A DNA stretch of 64,000 nt from Antennarius striatus (taxonomy: Eukaryota > Chordata > Actinopteri > Lophiiformes > Antennariidae). The stretch spans positions 7,238,001 to 7,302,000 of the forward strand of contig NC_090792.1 in assembly GCF_040054535.1 (NCBI RefSeq). The letters are read 5' to 3'. The notes beneath the pieces were generated by a model. That model worked only from the letters and a program-made list of their open reading frames with translations, made no database searches and had not been told where the DNA came from. This document shows, one piece after another, positions 27,356 to 41,139 of this stretch (positions within the stretch are counted from its first letter, which is position 1; the number at the start of each line of letters is the position of its first letter). The position numbers were made by a program, and so were the translations under genes.

Positions 27356-27384
27356 TGTGGCGACCCCTGAGGGGAAAAGCCACA
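27356..27384 (+). other. 3'-terminal stem-loop of the LINE
   Basis: TGTGGC (27356-27361) pairs with GCCACA (27379-27384), enclosing a second complementary pair (CCCCT and AGGGG). A terminal hairpin of this sort may be the part that the element's own reverse transcriptase recognises. Inference. Confidence 0.4.
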
Positions 27385-27650
27385 AGCTCATCAGCTTTAT
27401 TCCTCTGTAGTTGCCACAACTCTACACATCTCCCTTGTTCTTAAAAATGGGCACCAGCACACTTCTCCTCCATTCCTCAGACATCTTTTCACTATCTAAG
27501 ATCCTGTTGAAGAATCCAGTCAGAAACTCTACTGCCACCTCTCCTAGACACTTCCAAACCTCTACAGGTATATCATCAGGACCGACTGCCTTTCCACTCT
27601 TCATCCTCTTCAATGCCCTCCTCACTTCATCCTGACTAATCTTTGCTACA
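27385..27650 (-). mobile_element. Inverted 264-bp fragment of a second LINE copy
   Basis: Its reverse complement matches 25897-26160 of the neighbouring LINE with only a few differences. It encodes part of the same reverse transcriptase (MKSGKAVGPDDIPVEVWK to FKNKGDV). It starts immediately after the 3' hairpin of the + strand element. The short word ATGAGCTTGTGG spans the join. It has no LINE end of its own. Confidence 0.8.
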
Positions 27651-28240
27651 GAATATCATCCCAATATAACCATATAATATTATACATTTATAATTAAAAT
27701 GAATTCAATCTTGTTGCCAGGCAATTAAAAAAAATTTTATACAAATTTTGTTGTGAATTTTGTACACTTGATTGTTCTTACATACCATGTGCTAAAATAG
27801 TCAACAAGAACATAAAACTATAGATAGCATATAAAAGCAAACTTTATTATCCTAATAAACAAAATTGAGATTCATTAAGAATTAAATTAAGAATAGCACA
27901 AAAAGAATTGATAAAACCAAAAACACAGCATTTTAGAGATGCAAAGGAGCAGAGGAGAAAAGTGTGAGTGCACGAAAAGGTAATGTTAAGGTAAATGTTC
28001 ATGTAACAAGATAATTGTTAAAGTTTCTTTTGAAAATATTTGGTGAGCTGACTTCTCTGATATCCATAGTCAATGTTCATAACCTCCAATAAACCAGCAG
28101 CAGATGTTCAGTGTGTCCGGAAGGCAGAACCAGTGACTCAGCAGCACAACTTGGTGATCGCACATAGACAACCAAAAGCTTCGCATACAAGGAGGAACAA
28201 TTTTAGATTTAAGGAGGATAAAACTAGACTAATACTGGAG
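27651..28240. other. AT-rich intergenic stretch
   Basis: No gene or clear repeat recognised. Includes short A/T runs. Confidence 0.4.
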
Positions 28241-28242
28241 GT

Positions 28243-28726
28243 ACAGTGCCTTGCGAAAGTACTGGCCCCCCACAAGAACTTTTTGACATTTTGCCACATT
28301 TCAGGCTTCAAATTTAAAGATAACAAACTGAAAATATTTTTCATGAATCAACATGTGAGACACAATCGTGAAGTGGAACCAAATTTATGCAACATTTTCT
28401 ACTGTGTTTACAAATAAAAAACTGAAAAGTAAGATGTATTGGCCCCGTTCTCTCAGCTCAGCTAACGGACTCCAGAAGTTCTCTGATGACATCTGAATGA
28501 TCCAATGTTGACCTAAATGACAACAATGACAGATTGCCCCTGTGTGTCATTTGGTCTCACATTTGTACATCGTACTTTTCAGTTTTTTATTTGTAAAGAC
28601 AATATAAAATGTTGAATAAATTTGGTTCCACTTCATGATTGTGTCTCACATATTCTCAGTTTGTTATCTTTAAGTTTGAAGCCTGAAATGTGGCAAAACG
28701 TCAAAAAGTTTTGGGGGTCAATACCA
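28243..28726. mobile_element. DNA transposon remnant (MITE) with long inverted repeats
   Basis: The left arm begins ACAGTGCCTTGCGAAAGTAC at 28243. The left arm (28243-28435) and right arm (28563-28726) are reverse complements of one another over about 160-190 bp, with about 90% identity. Shared blocks include TTTTGCCACATTTCAGGCTTC and GAAGTGGAACCAAATTTAT. The outer end of the right arm is missing the matching CTTTCGCAAGGCACTG, so the element is truncated there. It holds no transposase. This left end is frequent in fish genomes. Confidence 0.8.
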
Positions 28727-31151
<2,425 letters not shown>

Positions 31152-31446
31152 TTGAAGAAGCACTCTTCTATGTACCACAAGTCTTTGGGACAAACATCTG
31201 CATCAGCTCAGATTACATACGGTAATCTTTTCACTCAATTAAAACAGCTGCCAAGTCATGTTTTCTGTTTGTTCATTTGTTTAAAAATGATTTATATTTC
31301 CATATCAAATTTTTTAAATCTGGTTTCCAGCTGCCAAATGCTCTCAAGGCCACGCAGAGGAAGAACCGGAGACTTTTAATAATTTGAAGAAGCTGCAAGA
31401 ATCTGGGAGAACAAGGAGACCAATTGAAGATGTATCTTTGAACTAA
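31152..31446 (+). CDS. Possible 3' end of an unidentified spliced gene (two exons)
   Basis: Exon one, 31152-31221, lies between a TTTTGCAG acceptor and a GTAATC donor. Exon two, 31331-31446, follows a GGTTTCCAG acceptor and ends in TAA. The frames join in phase: the first reads LKKHSSMYHKSLGQ and ASAQITY, the second AKCSQGHAEEEPETF and SGRTRRPIEDVSLN. An AATAAA follows at 31561-31566, 115 bases after the stop. I recognise no family, and no convincing upstream exons were found. It could be a real gene, an isolated relic, or chance. Confidence 0.28.
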
Positions 31447-31566
31447 TACAAAGCTATATTTCGGAAATATATTTGAAATTACATTTCATCATATTTATGT
31501 ATCTTTAGTTACATTTAAATGAAACACCCCACATTGTCTTACCTTATTTAAGATGAATATAATAAA

Positions 31567-32280
31567 TGTCTTAATTGCTATTCAGAATCTCCTAGAGTTG
31601 TGTAATTACAATGCTGATTAAATCTAATTTTTGAAATAAAAAAATAACCACAACTCCTTACACATTGGTATATTCCTCCAAAGAAAATTTGGAAAAAAGC
31701 AAGGAGGGTAACTCATCTTTAAAACATTTCATCTGACATACCTGAAAGAAATTTCAATCAAGAACATAAAAATCACCCCCCCCCCCAAAAGAAAGCTTCA
31801 GTCATGACCTCCTGCTTCCACCTCTTCACACAGAAAGCACAGAATACAGTAAGATCTGTTCACTCAGATAACAGAGTGGAAGGAGCGAGAGGGTGTGTGA
31901 CTGTCCGCAGGGACGCCGTCTGATTCTCTTCATCTCTCTCCACCTGAGTGCCAGTTAATCCTCCCCTCATCCCCCGACTCCCAGCTGGACCAGCATCTTG
32001 TGAAAGGCAGGCTGCATTAACAGTGAGGGACTATCCCCCACTGTCTGTTAGTCAAAGCTGATTGGAGATTACAGGCCTGTGGTGAAAACACAGCCCTCCA
32101 TCTCATCTCAAATCACTCTCCACCTCTCCTTTCCTTTATCTCTTCATTTCTTTATCTTCCTAATCCCAACTCTCTTCCTTTTCAATGTCATCAACTTTTG
32201 CCTGCTGCTACATTTTCCAGCTTTTGACAGCTGAATGACCAGAAAGATGAAGAGGAGGAAGAGAGAGGAAGGAAAAAAAA
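31567..32280. other. Intergenic, repeat-poor
   Basis: Contains a run of C (near 31777-31786) and a CT-rich stretch at 32095-32200. No gene seen. Confidence 0.4.
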
Positions 32281-32289
32281 AAAAAAGGT

Positions 32290-32730
32290 TCTCCTCCCAA
32301 TTGGAGCCAGAATGATGTCATGGGGGCATTTGTCCTCCTGGTCTGGAGGCTTCCCTTCCCCTGCTAATTACCTTGTACAAACTCAAATCTGATATGGCGG
32401 ATATGAGGCCCAAATATAATTATTGTGGGCTAACAAAGAGATATTGAGATTCGGGGAATGAGAGAGAGACTGCAAGCGAGATAGAAGGAAAGACACACGC
32501 ACAGCCATCCATGCGCACACGCTTGCATACCCACCCACACAAACTCAACCACTTGTCCTTCCCCTCCATTCCCTCAGATAGGCTAATGTTATTACTGGGG
32601 TAATTATCCCCATTAGTGCCAGCAGCTGTAGAGAGCCCATTACTTGTTGTTCAAACTCTATCCCAAACCTTTCTGTCTTCACATCCCTCTTTTATTCCAC
32701 AGATCTCATTTTGGAGACCTTACCATGCTA
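32290..32730. promoter_or_regulatory. Candidate conserved non-coding element
   Basis: Low-repeat sequence with TAATTA/TTAATCC-type homeodomain words (GCTAATTACC near 32363, GGGTAATTATCCCCATTAG near 32599) and a palindromic GGGGTAATTATCCCC. The style resembles developmental enhancers. No alignment could be made, so this is only a nomination. Confidence 0.3.
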
Positions 32731-33439
32731 AATGGAGGCTGTTGTAAAAATAGGGCCCCATCAAATACCTAATGAGCCAGAGTTGTGCCTGGTTTCTAAC
32801 TTAGTAGAGTCAATTTTGTGGATGAGGGATGTTGCAGCTCCACAGAAAGCTACATTATGGGAATGAACCTCGTGCAAAATTTGGGAAATAATTAGAAAGT
32901 GGATCAAATAGAATGTATTTGAGCATGTACAACTTTCCATAATCATCTGTGATTGGACTGTGGTGGGCATACTACATAAGAGTTGTGATTTTGATGAAAA
33001 TTACCAGCAACAATTTTCCTCCTATTCCTTAAATTGCTACTTCCAGGTTCCGAGGTTAAAAGAGTGAACACAAGATGGCACTGTTTAGTCAAAAAAACCC
33101 AGTGCTTTTACTCAGACAGCCAGACCTTTGGAGACAGCTCTCTCCCCTCTCTCATGTTCTTTACATCCCAGCCATTCCTCATCAAACAAAATGAGTTGTA
33201 ATTTTTCTGCCTCCTTGGATGCAATGACGCTTTCCCTCTGGGATGGCGGCGAAGATGTGAGAACAATCGTGCTTGTAAAGCTGAAGGTGCTCCCAGTGTA
33301 TTTGTGTAATCTTTATACAAAAGCCCCCTGAAATGAGCCCCTTCACGCTTTTTAACATCGTGCTCTGCCTGCATCTTTACACACAAATTATTAAACTGAG
33401 TGCAGAAGCAGGCAGCTTTACACACAGCATCCCAACCGC

Positions 33440-33830
33440 TCTCTGAGATTGCTTTTGTTTTATTATCAGGGGCTGGTGTGGACAGTAGGTAACCTGTACA
33501 CTGCTAAGCCTCGCATCAGGCACTAAATGTCATGCATAGTCTGTTTTTATTGGCTGATATAGCCGGTGGTGCCCTTCTCCTTTTCCTGGAAGCTATTGTT
33601 ATAGAGCTGGTTGTTAATGCTGCTGACCAGATGGGCTCCTTAACCCTGCAGCTCTAACTGAGGGTGTTTACCATGCACTGGGCTGTGGATAACAGGTGAG
33701 ACTGCTGCTGGCGTGTCAACCAATCAGAGAGCAGCAGATGTCTGGCCTCTGCTTGTAAACCTTTATGTGGCATTTGGGGCAGTAGGTTGATAATGACACC
33801 AAATCAGAGTGAATTCTGGTGTATGCTTTG
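33440..33830. promoter_or_regulatory. Candidate conserved non-coding element
   Basis: GC-balanced unique sequence standing out from its AT-rich surroundings. Contains CCAATCAGAGAGCAGCAG near 33720 and TTATTGGCTGATA near 33548. No reading frame. Nominated on appearance only. Confidence 0.3.
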
Positions 33831-33863
33831 ACAGAGGGCTGTTATTTGAAATGGTTCTGCAAT

Positions 33864-33910
33864 ATATAGGGTAAGGGTCTCTGCTATCCCCCAAGACCTT
33901 TACCCTATAT
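33864..33910. repeat. Perfect-looking hairpin, 17-bp stem
   Basis: Arms ATATAGGGTAAGGGTCT (33864-33880) and AGACCTTTACCCTATAT (33894-33910) pair with one mismatch around a 13-base loop. The stem is shorter than a usual microRNA precursor stem. Confidence 0.6.
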
Positions 33911-35433
33911 TTTTTTTATAGGTACAGTATCTAGTCAAGTTTAATCATCTTTTCCTCAGAGGAAAAGCTGTTCAGCTAATTATTTTTCCCCTCATAAAGT
34001 TCAGACATTTTTTTTCCAGAGATGTTCCCTTGTCCCTTGTGTGACAAAATGTTTCCACAATTATCGAAGCAAACACTGAACATTCCTTCCTGGACACAGC
34101 TCATCTTAAATTACTGCAATTTTCACAGCAGCAGCAGAGGTGTGGTCGAGCTTTCAAGGCTTTGAATCAATCTGCCTTAATGGATGTCCAAGACTGCAGC
34201 ATGCATGTATGGATTAGTTTGACTGGAGCACCTGTCCCTGCTCTGTCAACATCAGATCCGGTTACTGGCTACACATTCACCTGGCTGACATAACTTCCAG
34301 TTATATGCAATATTCTGGCCTTTGTTTGCTGCTGCCCTCGTAATTCTGGTGTTTCACCTTGAATTATGGACAGAAGATTTTAGAATTTATAGGTTAAGTG
34401 TTTTAATTATACGTCCAAGTATAAACACTGGATAAAGCCTGTTTTGTAAAGAGAAAAACCATTATAGCTTCATATTTCCAAAAACAATTCCACCATCTGG
34501 CCCAACATTCTAATTCATGTAGATTATGGAGTTAAGCTGCCAGAGTGACCCAGTGGAGTGAGGATGGGCTTAACCTTATGGGAAGACTTCTCTCTCCAAA
34601 CTTTACTCCAGATATTAAATGTTTAAAAATGCATTATTGTGTAAGCATTAACCATTTTCTTCCCAGTTGTATATTGTTTATTATGCATATCCGGAGTCTT
34701 TACTAAACAAGAGACGGAAATTTAGAGCAGCCAACAGTATGTCAAGCATATCTTCTTCACATTAGACAGGGATTCGTTCCCCACTCAGGGTGGACATCTC
34801 TCCTGATGTTCTGAGTACAGTATGGAGGGAATCCCATCAGATTCACGACAGGTTAATTAAAAACAATGAGGGTGATCTTTGAAAGTATCCCGCTACCTCC
34901 ATGGTCTGATCAGGTCTAACCATTAACTGATGTTCAATCACACTCTGTTTGTGCGTAAACCTCTAATTCAAGACTCCGTCTGAGGTCTTTTGACCAATCA
35001 CATTTCACTCAGTAGTATGTGATCATCTCCTCCAGTAGTAAACTCATTCTGTGTGGCCTCATGCTGTCATCTCCGTTATCTGTGATGATGATACAATTGG
35101 TTAGCAACCATTATGCTAGTGAAAAAGCTGAATGGGTGATGGATGGGGTAAGCGATAGACTCAGGCGATTGGTTGGGGTGACCCTCATCTTCTGTCTTGT
35201 GAACCATGATAACACCCCCAAAGTTTGCACCCAAAGCCCAGATCCACCCTCGTTACCCCCACCAGCTGCCTCTGACCTTCCGTCATAGTCCTGCCTCTGC
35301 TTGCCATGTGTTGAGAGTCAAAGGGTTCCCACCTATTGCTCACCAGAATGGAACCCCACAATTTCCTGTCCCTCACACAATCAATCGCTGGACTGACAGA
35401 GATGGATAGGGACGTCCACGACCCTGTACCTTT

Positions 35434-35447
35434 CAGGGGGGGGGGGG
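35434..35447. repeat. G homopolymer run
   Basis: A run of about 13 G, in a unique stretch. Similar runs occur at about 37530 (G), 42921 (C) and 52482 (G). Confidence 0.85.
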
Positions 35448-35449
35448 GC

Positions 35450-36690
35450 TCCAAAGGGCCGCTGTCACTGACAGATAATAGAGGAGGTTCTTTGGAGGAA
35501 CGAGCAGGTCAAGTCTGCCACACTTGGTAGGAAGTTATCACAATGCAATGGAGTGAAATTCTTTTCTGTGCAACAACAGACACAATGTCTAACAGCATGT
35601 CTACCGGGTGGACGCGTGGTAGAAAAAGGTTTTAATTTAAATCCATCTAAATGTAATTCGGCACACATCAGATATGTTCTTATGGGGCGAAATTGAAACA
35701 TCTTACAGGGTATAAAATAATGTAGGCTTTGTTGCTCATCAGCAGTTTATAAATGTCTTTTTACATACACAAACAATATAATCAGATATTTGTACAGAAT
35801 ATAGAATATTTACAGCTTTTGTTGCCATTTGTGACTATAGAAAGAGGATATGCAGCTATTCAATGTCCAATAATAAAATTTGTTAACCCAAGAGGATATT
35901 TCTTTAAAATAATTAATTCATCTAAGGTACACACTCAAATACGTTAATGAACATTGCGTCAGCTAGAGGCCCTTTAACTGTTAGGATGATCTTGCAATGT
36001 TGACAGTAGACTGAAAGCTTTTACGGTTACCTCACATTAAACTTTCGGGTAACCAAAGAATATAACACCGAGAGTGAAGTCATGCAGCTCCTGGAAAATT
36101 CCTCATTTATAATTTTATAAGAGTTTTATATTTAGATTGGCTCATGAAAGCTACTGACAAAGCTGGGATTAATATGGGTGATGTTGTTAAATATTTGTTA
36201 ATTAAATAAATTCCAAGGTGTAGTTAGGAGACCTTGTTTGATCTGATTAAAAACTTAATTTTAAATATGAAGCTTTGCGATGATACATAAATAAAAATTG
36301 CATCTGTCATTCTACCTGGGATTCATGCACGCTGTCCTTTGTTTGATTGTTTTCTATCAATAACCTCGCTCTCTTCTACTACCGGGCTGCTCTCCCCTTT
36401 TTCCTCTCTCCAAATCATACAGTCTTGACATTCTGCCTCACATCGTTGTGTATTTGAGGAGCTGTCGTCTAGTTGTTCCTGATTGATTGCATCATTCACA
36501 TGAGCATTGACAACAAATATCATTCAGACATGTGAAAGTCTCTGCAATGTCATAACACGATGATTGGGAGTGGAAGATCTTATTCTGTATTCACTGCCAA
36601 GGACTCAACGAGGATCATTCACATGTAGATGTGTCCTTCTGGAAGTGCCTCGGCTATACAATTTCCATTTAGATAAGGTGTATACACAAA
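35450..36690. other. Intergenic, AT-rich
   Basis: No gene or named repeat was recognised. Confidence 0.4.
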
Positions 36691-36699
36691 TAAAGAAAG

Positions 36700-37480
36700 G
36701 ACATTGGGTTCTTCATCTGATTAACTAATCATAGTCTTTGTAATTCCACTCGGGGACCTGGAAGGGCAGTCCTGGGCTGTGCATCCTGATTAGCCTATGC
36801 ATGATTGCTGCTGCTGTGGCACAAATCAGTTCAAGTAACTAAACTCTATATACTACACAGGGGCTGTGATTTAACAGGCAATTAAGACATAGAGGGTTTC
36901 TGTCTTTTTAATCCCTTTTCCCATTGTCTAAATAGATAGCTACAGTATAGTCCCTGATCAACAATAACAGAACACCGCAAGAATCGGAGTGAGAGGCGAT
37001 TAGAGCCTTTAAAGCTCCCTGGAGTGTAGATGCAGGTTGTTTGTGATTAGCTCGAATTTAAACAGACATTCTTTTCTTATTGCCTCTCGCTGGAGCAGAG
37101 AATTCATTATCTGATGCTTAAGCTGAGAGGGAAAAGGCGCTCACAGCCTCAGGGCAGATCTAATATCTCCGAGAAAGGAATAATCCACATTTGTGACACA
37201 AAACAGGCCTCGTTCGCATTCGCCGCATGTTGACAAACCAAACAAAACACTCACAACTCAAGCCTTGTAGCGCTTTAACCCTCTTTCCACTTCTACAGTA
37301 ACCCTCTTCATGCTGTGTAGTAGTGTGGTAGTGTCTGCGTTTCATCTGAAGGCTGGTTAAAAACTCTACAGCTCTTCTCCATGACTGATCTCTTTTGATA
37401 GAGCTCATTATGCAAACTGCTCCCAACTCCCACTGCATAATTAGTGCTTAATTAATTTGAGTGAAATCTTTCATCTGTCT
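36700..37480. promoter_or_regulatory. Candidate conserved non-coding cluster
   Basis: Long unique tract with many TAATTA/ATTA words, such as TGCATAATTAGTGCTTAATTAAT near 37433-37455, and AGCTCATTATGCAAACT near 37403. Typical of developmental enhancer sequence around transcription-factor genes. insm1, 7 kb to the right, is the obvious target. Not aligned to anything. Confidence 0.35.
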
Positions 37481-37599
37481 GTGTCCGGCCAGCTCCTTCC
37501 TTCCATTTACAACATGATATTAATTTCAGGGGGGGGGGGTGGTAGTGCAGCTGATGAAAAGGCTGATATAATTAATCAAGTACTGTATCTTTTTCCTTC

Positions 37600-37780
37600 A
37601 TTTTTTGCAGGAATAATAAGTGTGATGAGCAGAGTCTGATTAACCCTATTATGCACCCTAATTAGGGTGATCATTTAAAAATCAAGGAAGCAGTGCAATT
37701 ACAAGAGAATGCAAATTATGCCATCCAATGAAGAGTGTGCAAATGCTAGGAATTCTTAATTTGGAAAATGTGGCATTTTA
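37600..37780. promoter_or_regulatory. Candidate enhancer with 16-bp palindrome and octamer
   Basis: CACCCTAATTAGGGTG at 37654-37669 is a perfect 16-bp palindrome with a homeodomain core. An octamer ATGCAAAT lies at 37709-37716. The stretch is unique and non-coding. Likely bound by homeodomain and POU factors if functional. Confidence 0.4.
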
Positions 37781-39021
37781 AAGTCAAAGGTCAACAGAAT
37801 GTTTCCCTCTTATTACACGTATGTTAAGGATGTACTTATATACTTGAGTACCATGTGTTTTTTTTCCTCAGAAATCTCAATAAAAGAAGCATAAAATTAT
37901 AGCATGAAGACTTATGAAGACAAATGCATTTGTTTTATTATGAAATAAACTTATTTGCCTTTTGTGAGGAGTGTTTAGTTAGAGAAACCAGTCAATTAGC
38001 TTAGCTAAGAAACAGAAGGAAACAGGTTGTCTTCCTCTGGTTAAAAGAATTTTCCCAACAGTAACTTCAATGATGATTAATAATTGTAGCACAAACAAGT
38101 TTTGGTGTTATGCTTTTATGTGTTAAGCAGGCCATTAATTGTTTCACCTTACATCAAATGTTATTTTTAGGGATTCTACTGGAGGTAGTTTTCCTGGGAT
38201 ACAGGAACTGTTTCCAGTCTCTGTGCTATACTTAGTCAAGCTACCATACCGACAGGTTAGCAACTTGCAACCAATTTTCTTCACCACTCATCCATAGAAC
38301 CAAATACATGTACTTCCCCACTGGATAAATGAGGTTGTGGTGTTTTTAAAAATACAAATTTTGAACTACAAAATGTTCACCACTGCGTTAAAACAAACTC
38401 ATCTGAGAGCACAACAAGCTGTGAATCCTTGTTTTGTTGGTTCGTTCAGATGCAGAGACACAACTTTTTTATTTCCCAGGGGTCCTGTGTGTTGCATACA
38501 GACAGAGGCAGCTGCCACTGTACACTGAAGAACAGGGGTTCAGCACCCTGGACAGCGACCAGACTTCTCCACAGGTACTCCCTCAGATCTCGCAGTTTAT
38601 ATTTAAAGTGGGTATTAGTTCAAGAAACGGGGCAGTTATGTAGTTAATAGACATTTCTACATGTGTGAATAAATGAGATCAGCTGACTGATCGTTTAAGA
38701 TGATAAGAAAGGTGATCAATATGCTCTTTTTGTCAACTGATGAAGTATATGGTCCATTAAGTCTACCAGTCCATTGTTCATGCTTTTAGATGATACAGAT
38801 GCTGTCTACACTTTCATCAAGATAATGGTGACCTCATATATGGAGTCTATGAGCAATGGGCCCAATTTCTTTATTTTTTTCCAGCAGAGTCATTATCAGA
38901 ATCATTACAAAGCTTCAGTCAGCCAATGAGCAGCAGAGAGGGGAACTTTTCTGTTGACTTCTTGCACAAGAAATGCTGACTGCAAAGACCGATTAGTCAG
39001 ATGACATGTTTGTGTCTGCAT

Positions 39022-39048
39022 TGTGTGTGTGTGTGTGTGTGTGTGTGT
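39022..39048. repeat. GT dinucleotide microsatellite
   Basis: About 13 GT units. Confidence 0.95.
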
Positions 39049-41139
39049 CTTCTCTACTTCCTTCTATCTGTAGGCTGTGTGCATGTGTGTTTCTACATGA
39101 ACGTACCTCAATTTGCTCCTCTTCAGCCCCATATTGCAGCTGTGCCTCAGAGGGCTCTTGTGAAGTAATTGAATGAGCCAGGGCAAGGGGAAACCTGTGG
39201 CAGAGAATGTGGTGCCCGCTGGCCTTATTATCTGTAATACGGCAACCGCTCAGCCTGAACTCTCTCATCCGCTCATGAATACAGAAATGAATGTGGCAGA
39301 AGAGTGAGGACAGAATGTAGAGGAGAGAAACGCGCCAGAGCTGTTTTTAATCAGCTCCCAGATAGAACAATCCCTTCATCCACCTCAACAGCTCAGAGGT
39401 GAATTAGTATTTAACATTCCAGGGCATGCTTTCTGACCAGGGACACCACACCAAATAACCAATGGACTGTGAAGATTATTGAGAGACACTCTGATGTTTT
39501 TGATGAGTAAATTAGAGCTTAACACACCCCTGAGACTGCAGCAAGTGATATGCCTGATATGCAGGAAAGCGTCCTTTTAATAAGAGGCTCTTTACAGGGA
39601 AAAGAAAAGCTCATATTGTCCCTTTAAAGCCTTTGTTCTTATGTCTGTGCACATACAACATAACACAAAATTTTCAATTGCTGAAAACTTATCCTTTTTT
39701 TGCTAAAGAGGATTAAAAATTTCATGAGATGCTGTTAAGGATTTGTATCTTGCAAAACAATTGTGCTGGCTGGACTTGCGGAGCATTTGCACAAATAACA
39801 TGAAATTCCAGATGCATTCGTGTTCATCCTCAATGAGTCATCAGCATCACTGTCAAAAGTACAGATGACTTCAGGGATATTCCAGGTTGACACCATGGTC
39901 CATTAGTTGTAAGATCAGTTCTATACCACTTTACAGGCCTTCTCTCCTGGGTCTCGTGAGTATCTTTCTAAAGTACACTTTAAAGTCTAGACTGTGACCT
40001 CTGTGTTGCTCTCATGACCATCCAAGCAATTTTACCATTGATCTTCTGGATACTACAGCCTTTTCCCCCTGTAAACTCACTACAAACCTTTCACTATTGT
40101 TAACTATTGTTACCAGAACTGCCCCACTGCTATTTCACAGTGATATGCTGACTCTAGTGAGATTGCCTACAAATGGTTTCCAGGTCCTTCAAGAGAAACC
40201 TGTCATCGAGAATCAATAGTGCACAACCTGAACAGTACACAACTGACTTTGGGAAAATCAGTGTTTCCATTGCTGTCCCCTCTGAGAACACGAGATGTAA
40301 CTTGTTCATTCAAATTCCAAAATATGTTGTCAGGACAGATTTTATAACTAAAACCTTTTTTCACTATGGAGATGACAGGGAAATGTGTTCAATTACTCAG
40401 ACAAGGGATCCATATACTGCAAACGACAGTTATCCTAAAAAAGTGGCCACCAAACAGCTTTAAAGACAGATCAAACACAATTTTCAGTGTTGACAGCAAA
40501 TTGAATCTACAACAAAATCTTAAGTTTAAACCTGTTTTATTACTATTTATTATCTCACACCACCAAGTTTTCCATGAGTCCTATAAATTGGCCATTCTAC
40601 TGTAATGCATATATTTACTATAAACGCACTGGTCCAGATCAGACTTAGATTTATGATAGGTTTTATGCTGGTGTCATGATGTTAAATAATTACTGTGCAT
40701 CATCCATAAAGTTAGAAAAAGAAAAGTCTTGTCTTTATTCTTGGATTGCACTTAAAAATCCTTTACAATTATGTAATCCAGACTATGACCTGCATAAACA
40801 TCAAAAATGTGTGGTTTATTTAAAAAGAAGTATATTAAAATGTAGCCAGAACATTTAGATTTGCTGAAAACATAGCCCTGAGGTTTCTAGTAACCTATTA
40901 TACAAAAAAAGCAAAGAAATACATGAGTGTATGCATATAAACTTTGAAATGAAAGCATATACTCAGCAAACGGACACGTTAATGAACAAAACCAAACACT
41001 TCATAGTGATAGTGGAGAACTGACATTCTCTCTGCAGAGAAAGTTTGAACTAGTTTTGGACCACCTCGTGTAGAACTATATTTAAAAAGCAATCACTTCA
41101 TTAAACTCTGCCACTTTTGTTCCACTGTGTCATTGTTCT

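Larger units (their letters stand above)
24290..27384 (+). mobile_element. Nearly full-length RTE-like non-LTR retrotransposon
   Basis: 5' leader at 24290-24566 (GGTCCCAAGCCCGGATAAAT, GGGCATCCGGCG). One long frame follows, from 24567 to 27194, broken by a single in-frame TAG at 25683-25685 and then by TGA at 27192-27194. The 3' end is about 190 bp and finishes with CTGTGGCGACCCCTGAGGGG. The first part is an AP-type endonuclease: VDILCVQETRWKG, GADFNGHVG, STQVDYILC. The second is a reverse transcriptase: GKAVGPGDIPVEVWK, KNKGDVQSCSNYRGI, QYGFMPKKSTT, HQGSALSP and MFTDDIV. The catalytic box reads FTDD, whereas active elements have FADD. The C-terminus holds YKTVVRPAMLFGLET and RWFGHVQRR. A young, dead copy. 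Confidence 0.9.

Noticed and set aside
26510-27391. 293-codon frame on the - strand over the LINE
   Set aside because: Antisense shadow of the reverse-transcriptase reading frame.
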